A stretch of DNA of 64,000 nt from Myxococcota bacterium (GCA_022447545.1 JAKVBI010000001.1:220630-284629); one strand, 5' to 3'; shown: positions 17,361 to 26,507, counted from the stretch's first letter. Notes: generated from the letters alone by a model not told the origin. Numbers and translations are program-made.

Positions 17361-18776
17361 GTGAACCCGCCTCCCCTCCGATTCCCACGCTTCCGGCACC
17401 CTGCACGCCGCCCCCGAGCGTGCCGCTCTCCCCACTTCGACTTCCATCCTCTCCGCAGATCCAGGGCTTTGGGGGTGGGTTTGGTGATCTTGGCACTCAC
17501 CAGCGCAGCCCCCCCCGGCATCGCGGGTGCGCAGGGGGCCAGGCCCCCGGATCTGCTCGTGGGCACCAGCGGCGACTACGCGCCCTTCAGTGACGAACGT
17601 GGCGGGCTCCACGGCTTCGACGTGGCGCTCGCACGCGCGTGGGCAAAAAGTATGGGAAGGTCGCCCGAATTCGTGAGTTTCCGTTGGCCGGAGCTGCTCC
17701 CGGACCTGGCCGACGAGCGGTTCGATGTCGCCATGAGCGGCATCACGGTGCGGCCCGAGCGCTCTGTTGCGGGGCGTTTCAGCCTTCCAGTGGCCGAGAC
17801 GGGTGCAGTCCTGCTCGTGCCCCGAAGCCTGGGCTGGCGCGACCCCAAGCGCGCAAATCAACCCGGACTCCGCATCGCGGTCAACGCAGGGGGGCATCTG
17901 CAAAGGGTGGCCGAGAAACATTACCCAAAGGCCACTCTCGTGGTGATTCCCGACAACCAGGCCGTGCTCGAGACCCTGGTGGAGCGCAAGGTGGACGCTG
18001 CCGTCAGTGACAGCCTGGAGGCACCCGTCTGGCTAGCCGAGGCCGAAGGCTTCGAGGCACTCGGACCGTTCACTCTGGACCGCAAGGCACCTCTCCTGCG
18101 CCCGGAACTGACAGCGCTCGCTGGGCAACTCGACCGCTGGTTGATGGCCCGCGAAGCCGATGGGACCCTGGCCCGCATGCGGTTCCAAGCCTTCGGCAAA
18201 GCCGCCGAGCCGATGGGCGCCACTGCAGCCCCGCTGGAGGCACTTTTCGCCGCTATCGATGAGCGCCTGGCCCTGATGCCTGCCATCGCGGTGGCCAAGC
18301 AGCGCGCCGGGCTCCCCTTTGAGGTCCCCGCGCGCGAAGTCGTGGTACTGGCCACTGCTGCGGCCGCGGTCGAACGCGCCGTCACCCAACACGGGGGATG
18401 GCTTCCTCCGCCCGCGGCTGTCCAGGACTTCTTTCAGGCACAGATGGAGGCCGCCAAGCAAGTGCAGCGGACCACACTCCGGAGCCCATCGGGCACCCCC
18501 GCCGGGCCTGCAGCGGATCTGGAGGACGAGCTGCGGCCTGCGCTGCTTCGCATCGGCGATCGAATCGCTGGCCTCATCCCGCGACTGCCTCGAGATCTCG
18601 CAAGAGAAGACATCGAAGCGGCTGCGCGACGCAGCTTGCGCTCGACCCCGCTTTCCAACGAGTCCCGCGAAATCCTCGTCCAGGCGATCTGGCGACTCTC
18701 GCGATCAGCGACTCTCGAAGGTCCCTCACCGCAGACCCATCGCCTTCGGTTCAGTGAAACGGCAAAGCCCGGCTGA
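17361..18776 (+). CDS. Exported cyclohexadienyl dehydratase (PheC) fused to chorismate mutase (AroQgamma)
   Basis: Bifunctional enzyme of 471 residues. An arginine-rich leader and hydrophobic stretch (about 35-55, LGVGLVILALTSAAPPGIAG) form an export signal. Residues about 62-280 match PheC, a periplasmic-binding-protein-fold dehydratase of prephenate/arogenate: GDYAPFS, GFDVALARAW, WPELLPDLADERFDVAMSG, VNAGGHLQRVA and PDNQAVLETLV. Residues about 285-460 match the secreted AroQgamma chorismate mutase: IDERLALMPAIAVAKQRAG, LPFEVPAREVV and FFQAQMEAAKQVQ. Together they could turn chorismate into phenylpyruvate (or arogenate into phenylalanine) outside the cytoplasm. GTG 17361 is set by the -10 seven bases upstream. 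Its 3' end overlaps the convergent permease gene by 26 bases. Confidence 0.85.
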   Translation: MNPPPLRFPRFRHPARRPRACRSPHFDFHPLRRSRALGVGLVILALTSAAPPGIAGAQGARPPDLLVGTSGDYAPFSDERGGLHGFDVALARAWAKSMGRSPEFVSFRWPELLPDLADERFDVAMSGITVRPERSVAGRFSLPVAETGAVLLVPRSLGWRDPKRANQPGLRIAVNAGGHLQRVAEKHYPKATLVVIPDNQAVLETLVERKVDAAVSDSLEAPVWLAEAEGFEALGPFTLDRKAPLLRPELTALAGQLDRWLMAREADGTLARMRFQAFGKAAEPMGATAAPLEALFAAIDERLALMPAIAVAKQRAGLPFEVPAREVVVLATAAAAVERAVTQHGGWLPPPAAVQDFFQAQMEAAKQVQRTTLRSPSGTPAGPAADLEDELRPALLRIGDRIAGLIPRLPRDLAREDIEAAARRSLRSTPLSNESREILVQAIWRLSRSATLEGPSPQTHRLRFSETAKPG

Positions 18777-19278
18777 CAGCCCGCGCCAGCAGGCCCGCCA
18801 CGAGGGGCAGCGCCAGACAGATCCCGAAGCGCAACAGCGCAAACCGCCAGCCCAGCACGGGAATCTCCCAAGCAACCAGGCGGTGCAGGGATAGCAGTGA
18901 CCAGCCCACCAGGTAGGCGACGATGGTGCCGACACCCGCACCAGAACGCACCATGACGGCTGCGATGGGCATGGAGACGAAGGGGCCCGCCGGCGTGATG
19001 GCCCCCACCCCCGAAGCGATGAGCATGCCCTGAAAACCCGAGCCATCTCCCAACGTGTCGCGGACCCATTGTTGGGGAATCAGGGTCTCGACGAAGCCGG
19101 CGGCCAGGAACGAAATGACGATCACGGGCGCAAACCGCAACAGCAACGACGCCCCGTCCCCCAAACCCCGCCCGAGCAGCTCGGATCCACCCTTCAGATG
19201 AGCCAGGGCTGCCATGGCGGCCAACAGCACCAGCATCAGGATCAGAGTTCCGTCGATCACGCGCCGCCTCCCGGTCAT
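18751..19278 (-). CDS. Permease, half-size UPF0718/DUF318-like
   Basis: Integral membrane protein of 175 residues with about five hydrophobic helices. The motif ITPAGPFVSMPIAAVMVRSGAG resembles the conserved PCG/AGPF loop of DUF318/YraQ-type permeases, some of which export arsenicals or thiol adducts. Those proteins are usually about twice this length with two repeats, so this is a single-repeat version that would have to dimerise (inference). The ATG at 19278 lies four bases after the stop of the queuosine-salvage gene, so they share a transcript. Its last 26 bases overlap the end of the convergent PheC-AroQ gene. The transported substrate is unknown. Confidence 0.75.
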   Translation of the reverse strand: MTGRRRVIDGTLILMLVLLAAMAALAHLKGGSELLGRGLGDGASLLLRFAPVIVISFLAAGFVETLIPQQWVRDTLGDGSGFQGMLIASGVGAITPAGPFVSMPIAAVMVRSGAGVGTIVAYLVGWSLLSLHRLVAWEIPVLGWRFALLRFGICLALPLVAGLLARAVSRALPFH

Positions 19279-19282
19279 GGGT

Positions 19283-20245
19283 TCAGTAATAGCTCGTCCG
19301 CGTGCGGTGGCGAGGCGTTGCCTTGATCTCGGGGGCCTGGCCACGTCCCCACAACCAACCATCGAGGTCACGAGCCGACACCTGGGCTCCCGTGCGAGCC
19401 AGCGCGTCCACCAAACGCTCGACAGCGTGGACCGCACAGGCACGCAACTCGACCTCGGGAGGTGAGCCGGCGACCAGGAGCTCTTCGCGATCAATGCGAC
19501 CGGCGAGGTCGGCGGAGTAGCGAAGCACCCCGCTTCGGCGCAAAACGTGGGGCACCAGGTTGTCGGCAAACAGGGTCAGACGCTCGAGATCGTCAAACGC
19601 CCCGAACCCCTTCCCCTCGAACGCCCGCGCGAGATCGGAAGCGGTCAACTGAGCGCGCTTGTAGAACGGCACCTCAATGGAACCGTACTGGGACACGTCC
19701 CCGTACAGCGGCATCCGCGCCAGGATCTCCACCAGAGCTGCGGCCGAGCGCCGGCATTCCTCCACAGGGCCTTCGAAGCGACCCTGGTAGCCCTCGAGCA
19801 GGAAATCACCCAGATCATTCAGGGCCCGGGCAAACCAGCCCATCAATTCGGTGGCCCCATCCGAACCCGGACTCTGGCCGAAGACCCGAGCACACACCGC
19901 CGGTGACAGCGCGGAGAGTTCGCGAGCACTCCAGCCGCCCTGGCTTTGAAAGAGCTCCTCGAGACAAGTCGCGATGGTGAAGTAGCCCGACATCCCAGGC
20001 CGCTTGTTCAGATCTGGGAAATAGCCGGACCCAAAATTGATGGCGTTGAGGGTGACCACGAAAGCGAGGGTCTGTGCCTCGTTCGCCAGGGGCCGTTGAG
20101 CCGGATCTGCGACGATCTCCCGGCTGGAGGCCATGAACTCGCCAACCAGCGCATCGAGGCCGGCGTCCAGAATCTCCACGGATTCGGCTGCGAGGGCGAC
20201 GTGCCCACAAGAACTGCGAATCCGATCGAAGACGTCGGAACTCAC
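19283..20245 (-). CDS. Queuosine salvage protein, Qng1/DUF2419 family
   Basis: Protein of 320 residues matching the DUF2419 (C9orf64/Qng1) family of queuosine 5'-phosphate N-glycosylases, which release queuine from queuosine nucleotide for reuse in tRNA. Visible family features are ALNAINFGSGYFPDL-type sequence near 70, PFYKRAQLTASDLARAF, LTLFADNLVPHVLRRSGVL, the run ELRACAVHAVERL and the terminal LDGWLWGRG. No signal or membrane segment. GTG 20245 has GGAG a short distance upstream. It sits 22 bases after the aconitase stop and four before the permease start, in one minus-strand unit. The permease could conceivably serve salvage, but nothing in its sequence proves that. Confidence 0.8.
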   Translation of the reverse strand: MSSDVFDRIRSSCGHVALAAESVEILDAGLDALVGEFMASSREIVADPAQRPLANEAQTLAFVVTLNAINFGSGYFPDLNKRPGMSGYFTIATCLEELFQSQGGWSARELSALSPAVCARVFGQSPGSDGATELMGWFARALNDLGDFLLEGYQGRFEGPVEECRRSAAALVEILARMPLYGDVSQYGSIEVPFYKRAQLTASDLARAFEGKGFGAFDDLERLTLFADNLVPHVLRRSGVLRYSADLAGRIDREELLVAGSPPEVELRACAVHAVERLVDALARTGAQVSARDLDGWLWGRGQAPEIKATPRHRTRTSYY

Positions 20246-20267
20246 CCGGACTCCGGCAACGCTGCGA

Positions 20268-22541
20268 CTAAGCCTGCTGGCGAAGCAGGTTCAGCGCCGA
20301 TCCAGCCCGGAACCAGGCAATCTGGTCTTCGTTCAGGGTGTGAAGGGCTTGGAACTCGTCCGGTTCGCCCTCCCCGTGGTGGAGGGTCACCGTGATGGGT
20401 GAGCCGGGCGCGAGTTCCGTGAGCCCCGAGATACTCACGCGGTCGGTCTCCTGTACGAGATCGTAGTCGGCGGGATTCTCGAAGGTCAGCGGCAACACGC
20501 CCTGTTTCTTGAGATTGGATTCATGGATGCGGGCAAAGCTGCGAACCAACACCGCGGCAGCACCCAACAGGCGGGGCGACATGGCCGCGTGCTCACGGCT
20601 CGAGCCCTCGCCGTAGTTCTCGTCTCCCACCACCACCCAGCGCAGGCCTTCCGCCTTGTAGTGGCGGGCGATGGCCGGGAATTTCTCGCCCCTCTCACCG
20701 GTCAGCTGATCCAGCCCACAACCGACCTCACCAGTGAAATCGTTCACCGCTCCCAGAAACATGTTGTCGCTGATTCGATCGAGGTGTCCGCGATACCGCA
20801 GCCAGGGACCCGCTTGGGAAATGTGGTCCGTGGTGCACTTGCCCCGGGCCTTGAGGAGCAGCGGGAGATTCTCGAAATCTGCACCGTCCCAGGCCGGGAA
20901 GGGCTCGAGGAGCTCGAGCCGCACGCTGTCCGCCTGGACCTCCACCTCCACACCCTCGCCGTCGGGGGGCGGTGCCAGATAACCTTCGAAGCTCTGCACG
21001 AACCCCGCGTCGGGAACTTCCGGAGCAGGAGCGGGCGGATCGAGCATGAAGGGTTGGCCATCCGGACCTTCGATGGAGTCCGTCAAAGGGTTGAAGGACA
21101 GCCGACCTACCAAAGAATAGGCGACGACGATTTCCGGGCTGCTGATGAACGAGTGGGTAGAGGCGTTCCCATCGTTGCGTTTGCGGAAGTTGCGGTTGTA
21201 CGAGGTGAGGATGGAGTTGTTCTCCCCTTCGGAAATGTCGTCCCGCTTCCACTGTCCGATACACGGACCGCAGGCGTTGGCGAGCACCGTCCCCCCAATG
21301 TCCGAGAACACGCTCATTTGGCCGTCGCGTTGGATGGTGCGGTGGATCTGTTCCGAGCCGGGGGTGATGAACAACCTGGCACGGGCAGAGAGCCCCCGGC
21401 GCTGCGCCTGGCGAGCGATGTCGGCGGCCCGTTCGAGATCCTCGTAAGAGGAGTTGGTGCAGCTACCGATCAGACACGCCGTCAGGGGGTCCGGGTATCC
21501 CTCGCTCTCGACGTCGGCGGCCATGCGCGACACAGGCCTGGCCAGGTCGGGTGTATGGGGCCCCACGATGTGGGGCTCCAGGGTCGACAGATCGATCTCG
21601 ACCACTTCGTCGAAGAAGCGGTGGGGATCTTCCTCGACCTCAGGGTCAGCCCGTAGCATCGGCGCGTGAGCGTCAGCGAGATCCGCAATCTCCTCACGGC
21701 CCGTCGCTTTCAGGTAGGTGGCCACGCGTTCGTCGTAGGGGAAGATCGACGTGGTGGCTCCCAACTCGGCACCCATATTCGTGATGGTGCCCTTTCCTGT
21801 GGCGCTGATGGATCTCGTACCTGGGCCGAAGTATTCGATCACCCGATTCGTCCCACCCTTGACGGTGAGGGTCTCGCAGACCTTCAAAATCACGTCCTTG
21901 GGCGCCGTCCATCCATTCAGGGACCCCGTCAAACGGATCCCCACGACCTTCGGATAGAGGACCTCCCAGGCGAAGTCCGCCATCACGTCGACGGCGTCGG
22001 CACCCCCAACCCCGCAGGCGAACATCCCAAGTCCTCCCGCATTGGGGGTGTGGGAATCGGTACCAATCATCATGCCGCCGGGGAAAGCGTACTTTTCGAG
22101 CACCACCTGGTGGATGATTCCGGCGCCAGGCCCCCAGAACCCGATTCCGTAGCGGGCCGCGGCGGACTTCAGGAAGTCATAGACCTCGCCATTGGTCGTC
22201 GAGGCGGTGTCCATGTCAGCCGCGGCACCCGTGTGGGCCTGAATCAGGTGGTCACAATGAATGGTGGTCGGCACCCCAGTTTCCCGGCGCCCGGCCAGCA
22301 TGAATTGAAGCACCGCCATCTGTGCCGTCGCGTCCTGCATCGCCACCCGATCCGGGCGGGTCTGCATGTAGCTACGTCCGGGGACCAGTTCGGCGTCGGC
22401 CGGAGATTCCAGATGGCCGAGGAAAATCTTTTCCGCGTAGGTCAGGGGGCGACCGAGGCGCTCTCGCACGATGGAGAGGGCTTGCTCGAGGCTCCGATAG
22501 ACCTTCCCTACCAACTCGGGGGTGGTCTCGATGGTAGGCAT
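20268..22541 (-). CDS. acn: Aconitate hydratase, mitochondrial-type
   Basis: Aconitase of 757 residues, which interconverts citrate and isocitrate through cis-aconitate in the TCA cycle. Substrate and cluster motifs are intact: IGTDSHTPNAGGLG, CLIGSCTNSSYEDL and ANACGPCIGQW supply the three cysteine ligands of the [4Fe-4S] cluster. The swivel domain carries GDENYGEGSSREHAAM. Length and sequence style resemble mitochondrial aconitase rather than E. coli AcnA (about 890) or AcnB. GGAGG five bases upstream supports ATG 22541. It heads an apparent operon with the queuosine-salvage and permease genes. Confidence 0.96.
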   Translation of the reverse strand: MPTIETTPELVGKVYRSLEQALSIVRERLGRPLTYAEKIFLGHLESPADAELVPGRSYMQTRPDRVAMQDATAQMAVLQFMLAGRRETGVPTTIHCDHLIQAHTGAAADMDTASTTNGEVYDFLKSAAARYGIGFWGPGAGIIHQVVLEKYAFPGGMMIGTDSHTPNAGGLGMFACGVGGADAVDVMADFAWEVLYPKVVGIRLTGSLNGWTAPKDVILKVCETLTVKGGTNRVIEYFGPGTRSISATGKGTITNMGAELGATTSIFPYDERVATYLKATGREEIADLADAHAPMLRADPEVEEDPHRFFDEVVEIDLSTLEPHIVGPHTPDLARPVSRMAADVESEGYPDPLTACLIGSCTNSSYEDLERAADIARQAQRRGLSARARLFITPGSEQIHRTIQRDGQMSVFSDIGGTVLANACGPCIGQWKRDDISEGENNSILTSYNRNFRKRNDGNASTHSFISSPEIVVAYSLVGRLSFNPLTDSIEGPDGQPFMLDPPAPAPEVPDAGFVQSFEGYLAPPPDGEGVEVEVQADSVRLELLEPFPAWDGADFENLPLLLKARGKCTTDHISQAGPWLRYRGHLDRISDNMFLGAVNDFTGEVGCGLDQLTGERGEKFPAIARHYKAEGLRWVVVGDENYGEGSSREHAAMSPRLLGAAAVLVRSFARIHESNLKKQGVLPLTFENPADYDLVQETDRVSISGLTELAPGSPITVTLHHGEGEPDEFQALHTLNEDQIAWFRAGSALNLLRQQA

Positions 22542-22601
22542 GGATCCTCCCAGACGCCGAAACGTAGCGCACGAAGGGAACCCCGAAGGCGCCCCGGGAC
22601 C

Positions 22602-23999
22602 TCAATGCGGCAGCGACGCCAATTCGGCAAGCAGGTGCGCTGAGGTATGGGCAGCCTTGCGGAAATCCTCGAGGTCCAGACTCTCGTTCTCCCCATGAGC
22701 GTTGCAGGGCGGATCTTCCAGGCCGACCAGAAGCGCCGGGATTCCCCCGAGGACTTCGCTGAAAGGACCCACGAAGGGAATCGATCCACCACAGCCGATC
22801 AGAACCGGTTCACGACCGAACCCCGCCGCCATGGCGCGCAGGGCGGCATCGAAGGCTGGCCCTTCCGGATCGATCCGCCAGCCCGGAACCGCCGTGGCCA
22901 CCCGTAGATCCAAATGCACCCCGAAGGGCGTGTGGCGGCGAAGAAACTCGACCAGACAATCGCTCACGCGAACGGGATCCTGGCCGGGGGCGACCCGAAC
23001 ACCCACGCGCGCATGGGCTTCGGCCATGAGCTGATTGGCAGCCGATGCCATGGGCATCCCCTCGAGGGCCGTGACCGCCAGCGAGGGTCGATGCCAGAGT
23101 CGCTCATACACCCCACCCGACGACCCGGTGAATTGCCCTTCCGGCCACATCCCCGCGTCGGCACGAAAGGCGTCGGCGTCGAAAGGCAGCGCTTCGAGTT
23201 CCGAGCGCACCCGTTGGGTCAGCGCTGGCAGGTCATCGCAAAGGTCCGGGACGGCGATCTCCCCGTCCTCATCCACCAACTGTCCGAGCAACTTCACCAA
23301 GGCCGTCGCCGCGTCGGGAACGGGCCCTCCCCACATCCCACTGTGGATGGAGTGATCCAGGGCTTTCAGGTGCACATCGACGGCAACGAGTCCGCGTAGG
23401 GAGGTCGTCAGTGACGGTACGCCTGTGGCGAGGTTGGCGGTGTCCGACAACACCAGGACATCACAATCAAGTCGCTCACGGTGAGCGGCCAGGAATTCGG
23501 CCAGATGCTCGGAACCGATCTCCTCCTCACCCTCCACCAGCAGCTTCACATTGATGGGTGGCCCTCCCCGGATCTCGAACCAGGCGCGCAAAGCAGCCAC
23601 ATGGAGCAGCAGACCCGCCTTGTCATCCACCACACCGCGCCCGTAGAGCCGACCATCGCCACGCAGTGTCGGCTCGAAGGCGGGTGTGAGCCAGCGGTCC
23701 TCAAATCCGGGAGGCTGGACGTCATGGTGGGCGTAGATGAGGGCGGTGGGTGCATCGGGACCCGCACCCAGCCACTCCGCCACCACGTAGGGATGGGCAT
23801 CGCCCATGCGCAGGATCTCCACCGCATCGAGACCCACGGTTTCGAGCAACCCGGCCACGTGCTCCGCCGAGCGGACCAGCTCCGCTGGATCGAAACCAGC
23901 GGCGGAGACGCCCGGGATTCGGGCGAGTTCCATCAGATCCTGCACGCTGCGTTCGAAGTGAGCGTCGATGCAGTCGGTGATGTCGCGATCCGCGGGCAC
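22602..23999 (-). CDS. M20-family dipeptidase/metallopeptidase
   Basis: Cytoplasmic M20 zinc peptidase of 465 residues, a CNDP/PepV-like dipeptidase or acylase. Metal ligands and catalytic residues: H and D in YAHHDVQPP, D in GVVDDKAGLL, the catalytic and bridging Glu pair in VEGEEEIGS, and a late ligand in PCNAHGENESL. A dimerisation (lid) domain interrupts the catalytic domain around 200-330 (LDHSIHSGMWGG). The GTG start at 23999 is preceded by TAAGCT eight bases away, with no Shine-Dalgarno. The substrate range cannot be predicted closely. Confidence 0.92.
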   Translation of the reverse strand: MPADRDITDCIDAHFERSVQDLMELARIPGVSAAGFDPAELVRSAEHVAGLLETVGLDAVEILRMGDAHPYVVAEWLGAGPDAPTALIYAHHDVQPPGFEDRWLTPAFEPTLRGDGRLYGRGVVDDKAGLLLHVAALRAWFEIRGGPPINVKLLVEGEEEIGSEHLAEFLAAHRERLDCDVLVLSDTANLATGVPSLTTSLRGLVAVDVHLKALDHSIHSGMWGGPVPDAATALVKLLGQLVDEDGEIAVPDLCDDLPALTQRVRSELEALPFDADAFRADAGMWPEGQFTGSSGGVYERLWHRPSLAVTALEGMPMASAANQLMAEAHARVGVRVAPGQDPVRVSDCLVEFLRRHTPFGVHLDLRVATAVPGWRIDPEGPAFDAALRAMAAGFGREPVLIGCGGSIPFVGPFSEVLGGIPALLVGLEDPPCNAHGENESLDLEDFRKAAHTSAHLLAELASLPH

Positions 24000-24007
24000 G
24001 AAGCGTC

Positions 24008-24013
24008 AGCTTA
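24008..24013 (-). promoter_or_regulatory. Near-leaderless -10 (TAAGCT) for the M20 gene
   Basis: TAAGCT on the minus strand ends eight bases before the GTG at 23999. It is the divergent counterpart of the leaderless promoter at 24087. Confidence 0.5.
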
Positions 24014-24086
24014 AGGGTACGCACGAGGCTTGACCAGGGTGGCCGGGGGCGGCGGGTTCCCCTCCCTGGGTGGAGCTCCTCTCGGA

Positions 24087-24092
24087 TATCAT
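24087..24092 (+). promoter_or_regulatory. Leaderless promoter -10 (TATCAT)
   Basis: TATCAT ends seven bases before the ATG at 24100. The purine-rich bases between (GGGAAGT) are too close to the ATG to act as a normal Shine-Dalgarno. Confidence 0.6.
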
Positions 24093-24099
24093 GGGAAGT

Positions 24100-24963
24100 A
24101 TGGAACCCCATTCTCGACGTATCCGGGCCGCCCACGGCCTCGAACTGCACCTGCTGGAATGGAGCACCGAGGGAGTGCCCATGCTCCTCCTCCACGGCTT
24201 CGGCAACGAGGCTCACCTCTGGGACGACTTCGCGCCGAAGGTGGCCCCCCACTATCGGGTACTGGCCCTCGACCAGCGCGGCCACGGGGATTCCGATCAC
24301 GACCCCGAGAGCCGCTACGACGTGCACTCCATGGTCGAAGATGTCGAAGCCCTGACGAGGGCCCTGGACATCGACCGGCTCGTGATCATCGGCTTCTCCA
24401 TGGGCGGCCGGGTCGCCACGCTGTTCGCTGGCCGTCACCCGGAACGCATGGCAGGCCTCGTGATCGTAGACATCGGGCCGGAGGTAGACCCCCGTGGAAC
24501 CACCCGCATCCGTGGCGAGATCGAGGAGGATCGCAGTCCGCGCTTCGCGAGCATCGAGGAATACGCAGCCCAACTCAGCCTCCACTACCCCGCGGGCCAA
24601 CGCGACGCGCTCTTGAGGATGGCGCGATACGGACTGAAACCCTGCAACGACGGTATGTTCGAGCTGAAGATCGACCCCGCCTTGCGAGGCGTCGGGGTCA
24701 CGGCGGACGATCCGACCCAGGCCGCCGAACACGAGCAGGCCCAGAGCCGGGAGATGTGGGACGCCCTGGCAAGAATCCCCTGCCCCACCCTGGTCATCCG
24801 GGGTGCGGCATCGGACATCCTGTCGCCTGAGGTGGCAGATCGCATGGTGGACGAGGTGCTTCAGAACGGTCAGCTGGCCATCGTGCCCCAGGCCGCCCAC
24901 TCCGTTGCCACCGACAACCCCGCGGAATTCACCCAGGCGGTGTGTGATTTCGTCCTGGCCTGA
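24100..24963 (+). CDS. Alpha/beta hydrolase
   Basis: Alpha/beta-hydrolase fold protein of 287 residues, cytoplasmic. Nucleophile elbow GFSMGGR with S100, oxyanion segment LHGFGNEAHLWDD, LDQRGHGDSDH after strand 4, the acidic residue in GAASDILSPE and the catalytic His in AAHSVATDNP form a complete triad. An upstream ATG (24070) is in frame, but the -10 hexamer at 24087 overlaps that stretch, so ATG 24100 is preferred. Family members are esterases, lactonases or C-C hydrolases; nothing here fixes the substrate. It is convergent with mlaC, nine bases between stops. Confidence 0.9.
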   Translation: MEPHSRRIRAAHGLELHLLEWSTEGVPMLLLHGFGNEAHLWDDFAPKVAPHYRVLALDQRGHGDSDHDPESRYDVHSMVEDVEALTRALDIDRLVIIGFSMGGRVATLFAGRHPERMAGLVIVDIGPEVDPRGTTRIRGEIEEDRSPRFASIEEYAAQLSLHYPAGQRDALLRMARYGLKPCNDGMFELKIDPALRGVGVTADDPTQAAEHEQAQSREMWDALARIPCPTLVIRGAASDILSPEVADRMVDEVLQNGQLAIVPQAAHSVATDNPAEFTQAVCDFVLA

Positions 24964-24972
24964 GCGTCCACC

Positions 24973-25626
24973 TCAGTCCGATGAGACCTCACCCGCAGCA
25001 AAGTCGCGGACCTTGGCCTCCAGGGCGGCAATCAGGGCCTCCACGCCCTCCCGCCGAATCAGCGAGGAGTACTGGGAGCGGCGGAGGGCGAGTTCGCTCA
25101 CCGTTCCATCCAGGTACATGTCGATGACCTTCCAACCGCCATCGACCGGGCGCAGCCGATAGTCGAGTTCGACAACCTCACCCTCGGGGACCCGAAGTCG
25201 CGTGCGCACCAGCCGCGTGCCATGGGACGATTCCTCCTCGCCCAAGGAGACGAACTCTTCTCCCGTGTAGCCGTCGAACCGACCGGCGTAGTTGGCCACG
25301 GTGTAAGTCCAAAAAGCCGACATGAGGCGTCGTCGCGCGGAGTCATCCAGCACTTTCCAATGGCGTCCCACGGACTTCTGGCTCATGAAACCGGCGTCGA
25401 AGGAATCGGCGAGGACCGGCTCGAGGGCCGCATAGCGCCCCGCGTAGCCGAGTTCATCCGACGACTTCATGGTGGTGATCAGCGCCTCGTGGAGCCTTTC
25501 CACGACTTGAATCGGACTGCTGGGAGCGGGGCCGATCGCCCAGCCGGACGGGGGACCCGACGCGACGCTCGCCATGACCAGGAGTCCGGTCACGGCAGCC
25601 CAACCGCCCTGGAGCCACCTTCCCAA
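24973..25626 (-). CDS. mlaC: MlaC-like phospholipid-binding ABC transport protein
   Basis: Periplasmic MlaC/Ttg2D-family protein of 217 residues with an N-terminal signal peptide (WAAVTGLLVMASVASG). The fold-defining stretches are LADSFDAGFMSQKSVGRHW, RLMSAFWTYTVANYAGRFD and VDGGWKVIDMYLDGTV. MlaC shuttles phospholipid between the outer-membrane MlaA complex and the inner-membrane MlaFEDB transporter. The start appears to be TTG at 25626, since no better codon precedes the signal. The gene lies 107 bases downstream of mlaA on the same strand, which supports a shared role. The inner-membrane components are not in this window. Confidence 0.88.
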   Translation of the reverse strand: MGRWLQGGWAAVTGLLVMASVASGPPSGWAIGPAPSSPIQVVERLHEALITTMKSSDELGYAGRYAALEPVLADSFDAGFMSQKSVGRHWKVLDDSARRRLMSAFWTYTVANYAGRFDGYTGEEFVSLGEEESSHGTRLVRTRLRVPEGEVVELDYRLRPVDGGWKVIDMYLDGTVSELALRRSQYSSLIRREGVEALIAALEAKVRDFAAGEVSSD

Positions 25627-25733
25627 CTCAATCCGCCCCCACCCGCAGCGCCTCCAACCCTCTCCGGATCGTGCACCGCCTCATCCATGACTCCCGAACT
25701 CCGCAAACTCCAGGGGAACCCGAGTGAATTGCA

Positions 25734-26507
25734 TCAAGGAGTGTCGTCGTTGACCTGCGCGGCTCGGTTCTGAAGATAGGCACTTCGCAAAACCGCGTAG
25801 AAATCCACAGAAGACCTCTCGAGTTCGTCGAGAGAATCGGCGGTGTGGTCTTTTTTCGCAAAACCCTTGGGGGCACTGATGAACAGCCCCTGAATCGGCC
25901 CGAGCAGATAGGTAGCTGGATCGAAGGCGATGTCGATGAGGCTGCCCACACCGTCGCGGACCGTGTTGGGCCCGAACAGCGGCACGACGATGTACGGCCC
26001 CGGCTTCACACCGGCACGCGCCAGGGTTTGACCGAAGTCCTCGTCACCAGGATCCCAGCCAACCTCCTCTGCGGCATCGAACAGCCCCCCGATCCCAGCG
26101 GTTGAATTCAACACGAAGCTACCCAGTGTCTCACCTGCGTCGCGGGTGCGACCCTGCAAGAGCTGGTTGACGAGAACCACGGGCGCGCGCAGATTTTCCA
26201 GCGCTCGGAACAAGCCCCGGCGCACGGGACGGGGGACCGCCGTGCGGTAGACACTGGTCAGCGGCCGCCAGAAAAAGGTGTCGACGCCCTGGTTGAAACC
26301 AAACAGAAGCCGGTTGGTCCTCTCGAAGGGATCGACATCCGCATCATTGTCCGCATCGAGTTCGAATTCCTCATCGAACAGCGAATCGTCGAACTCCGCG
26401 TACTCGAGGGAACTGCCAGCGGGAGCGGCGCTGGACGCGTGAGCACCCACCAGAAGCAGCAGAGCAACCGTGACGAACCAGGAGAGTATGGAAGTTGTGA
26501 GGGGCAT
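25734..26507 (-). CDS. mlaA: MlaA (VacJ)-family outer-membrane lipid asymmetry protein
   Basis: MlaA/VacJ protein of 257 residues. It has a signal sequence (SWFVTVALLLLVGAHASSA) and an acidic linker, then the family core: DPFERTNRLLFGFNQGVD, LRAPVVLVNQLLQG, FVLNSTAGIGGLFD and the EDFGQTLARAGVKPGPYIVVPLFGP signature in parts. MlaA forms a ring in the outer membrane that removes surface phospholipid. The usual lipobox cysteine is not evident here, so it may be secreted rather than lipidated, an oddity shared by some homologs. The frame is open to 26636, but ATG 26507 precedes the signal. It pairs with mlaC downstream. Confidence 0.92.
   Translation of the reverse strand: MPLTTSILSWFVTVALLLLVGAHASSAAPAGSSLEYAEFDDSLFDEEFELDADNDADVDPFERTNRLLFGFNQGVDTFFWRPLTSVYRTAVPRPVRRGLFRALENLRAPVVLVNQLLQGRTRDAGETLGSFVLNSTAGIGGLFDAAEEVGWDPGDEDFGQTLARAGVKPGPYIVVPLFGPNTVRDGVGSLIDIAFDPATYLLGPIQGLFISAPKGFAKKDHTADSLDELERSSVDFYAVLRSAYLQNRAAQVNDDTP

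Noticed and set aside
23722-24900. 392-residue minus-strand ORF opposite the alpha/beta hydrolase
   Set aside because: Shadow of the real plus-strand gene, whose catalytic triad and promoter are clear.
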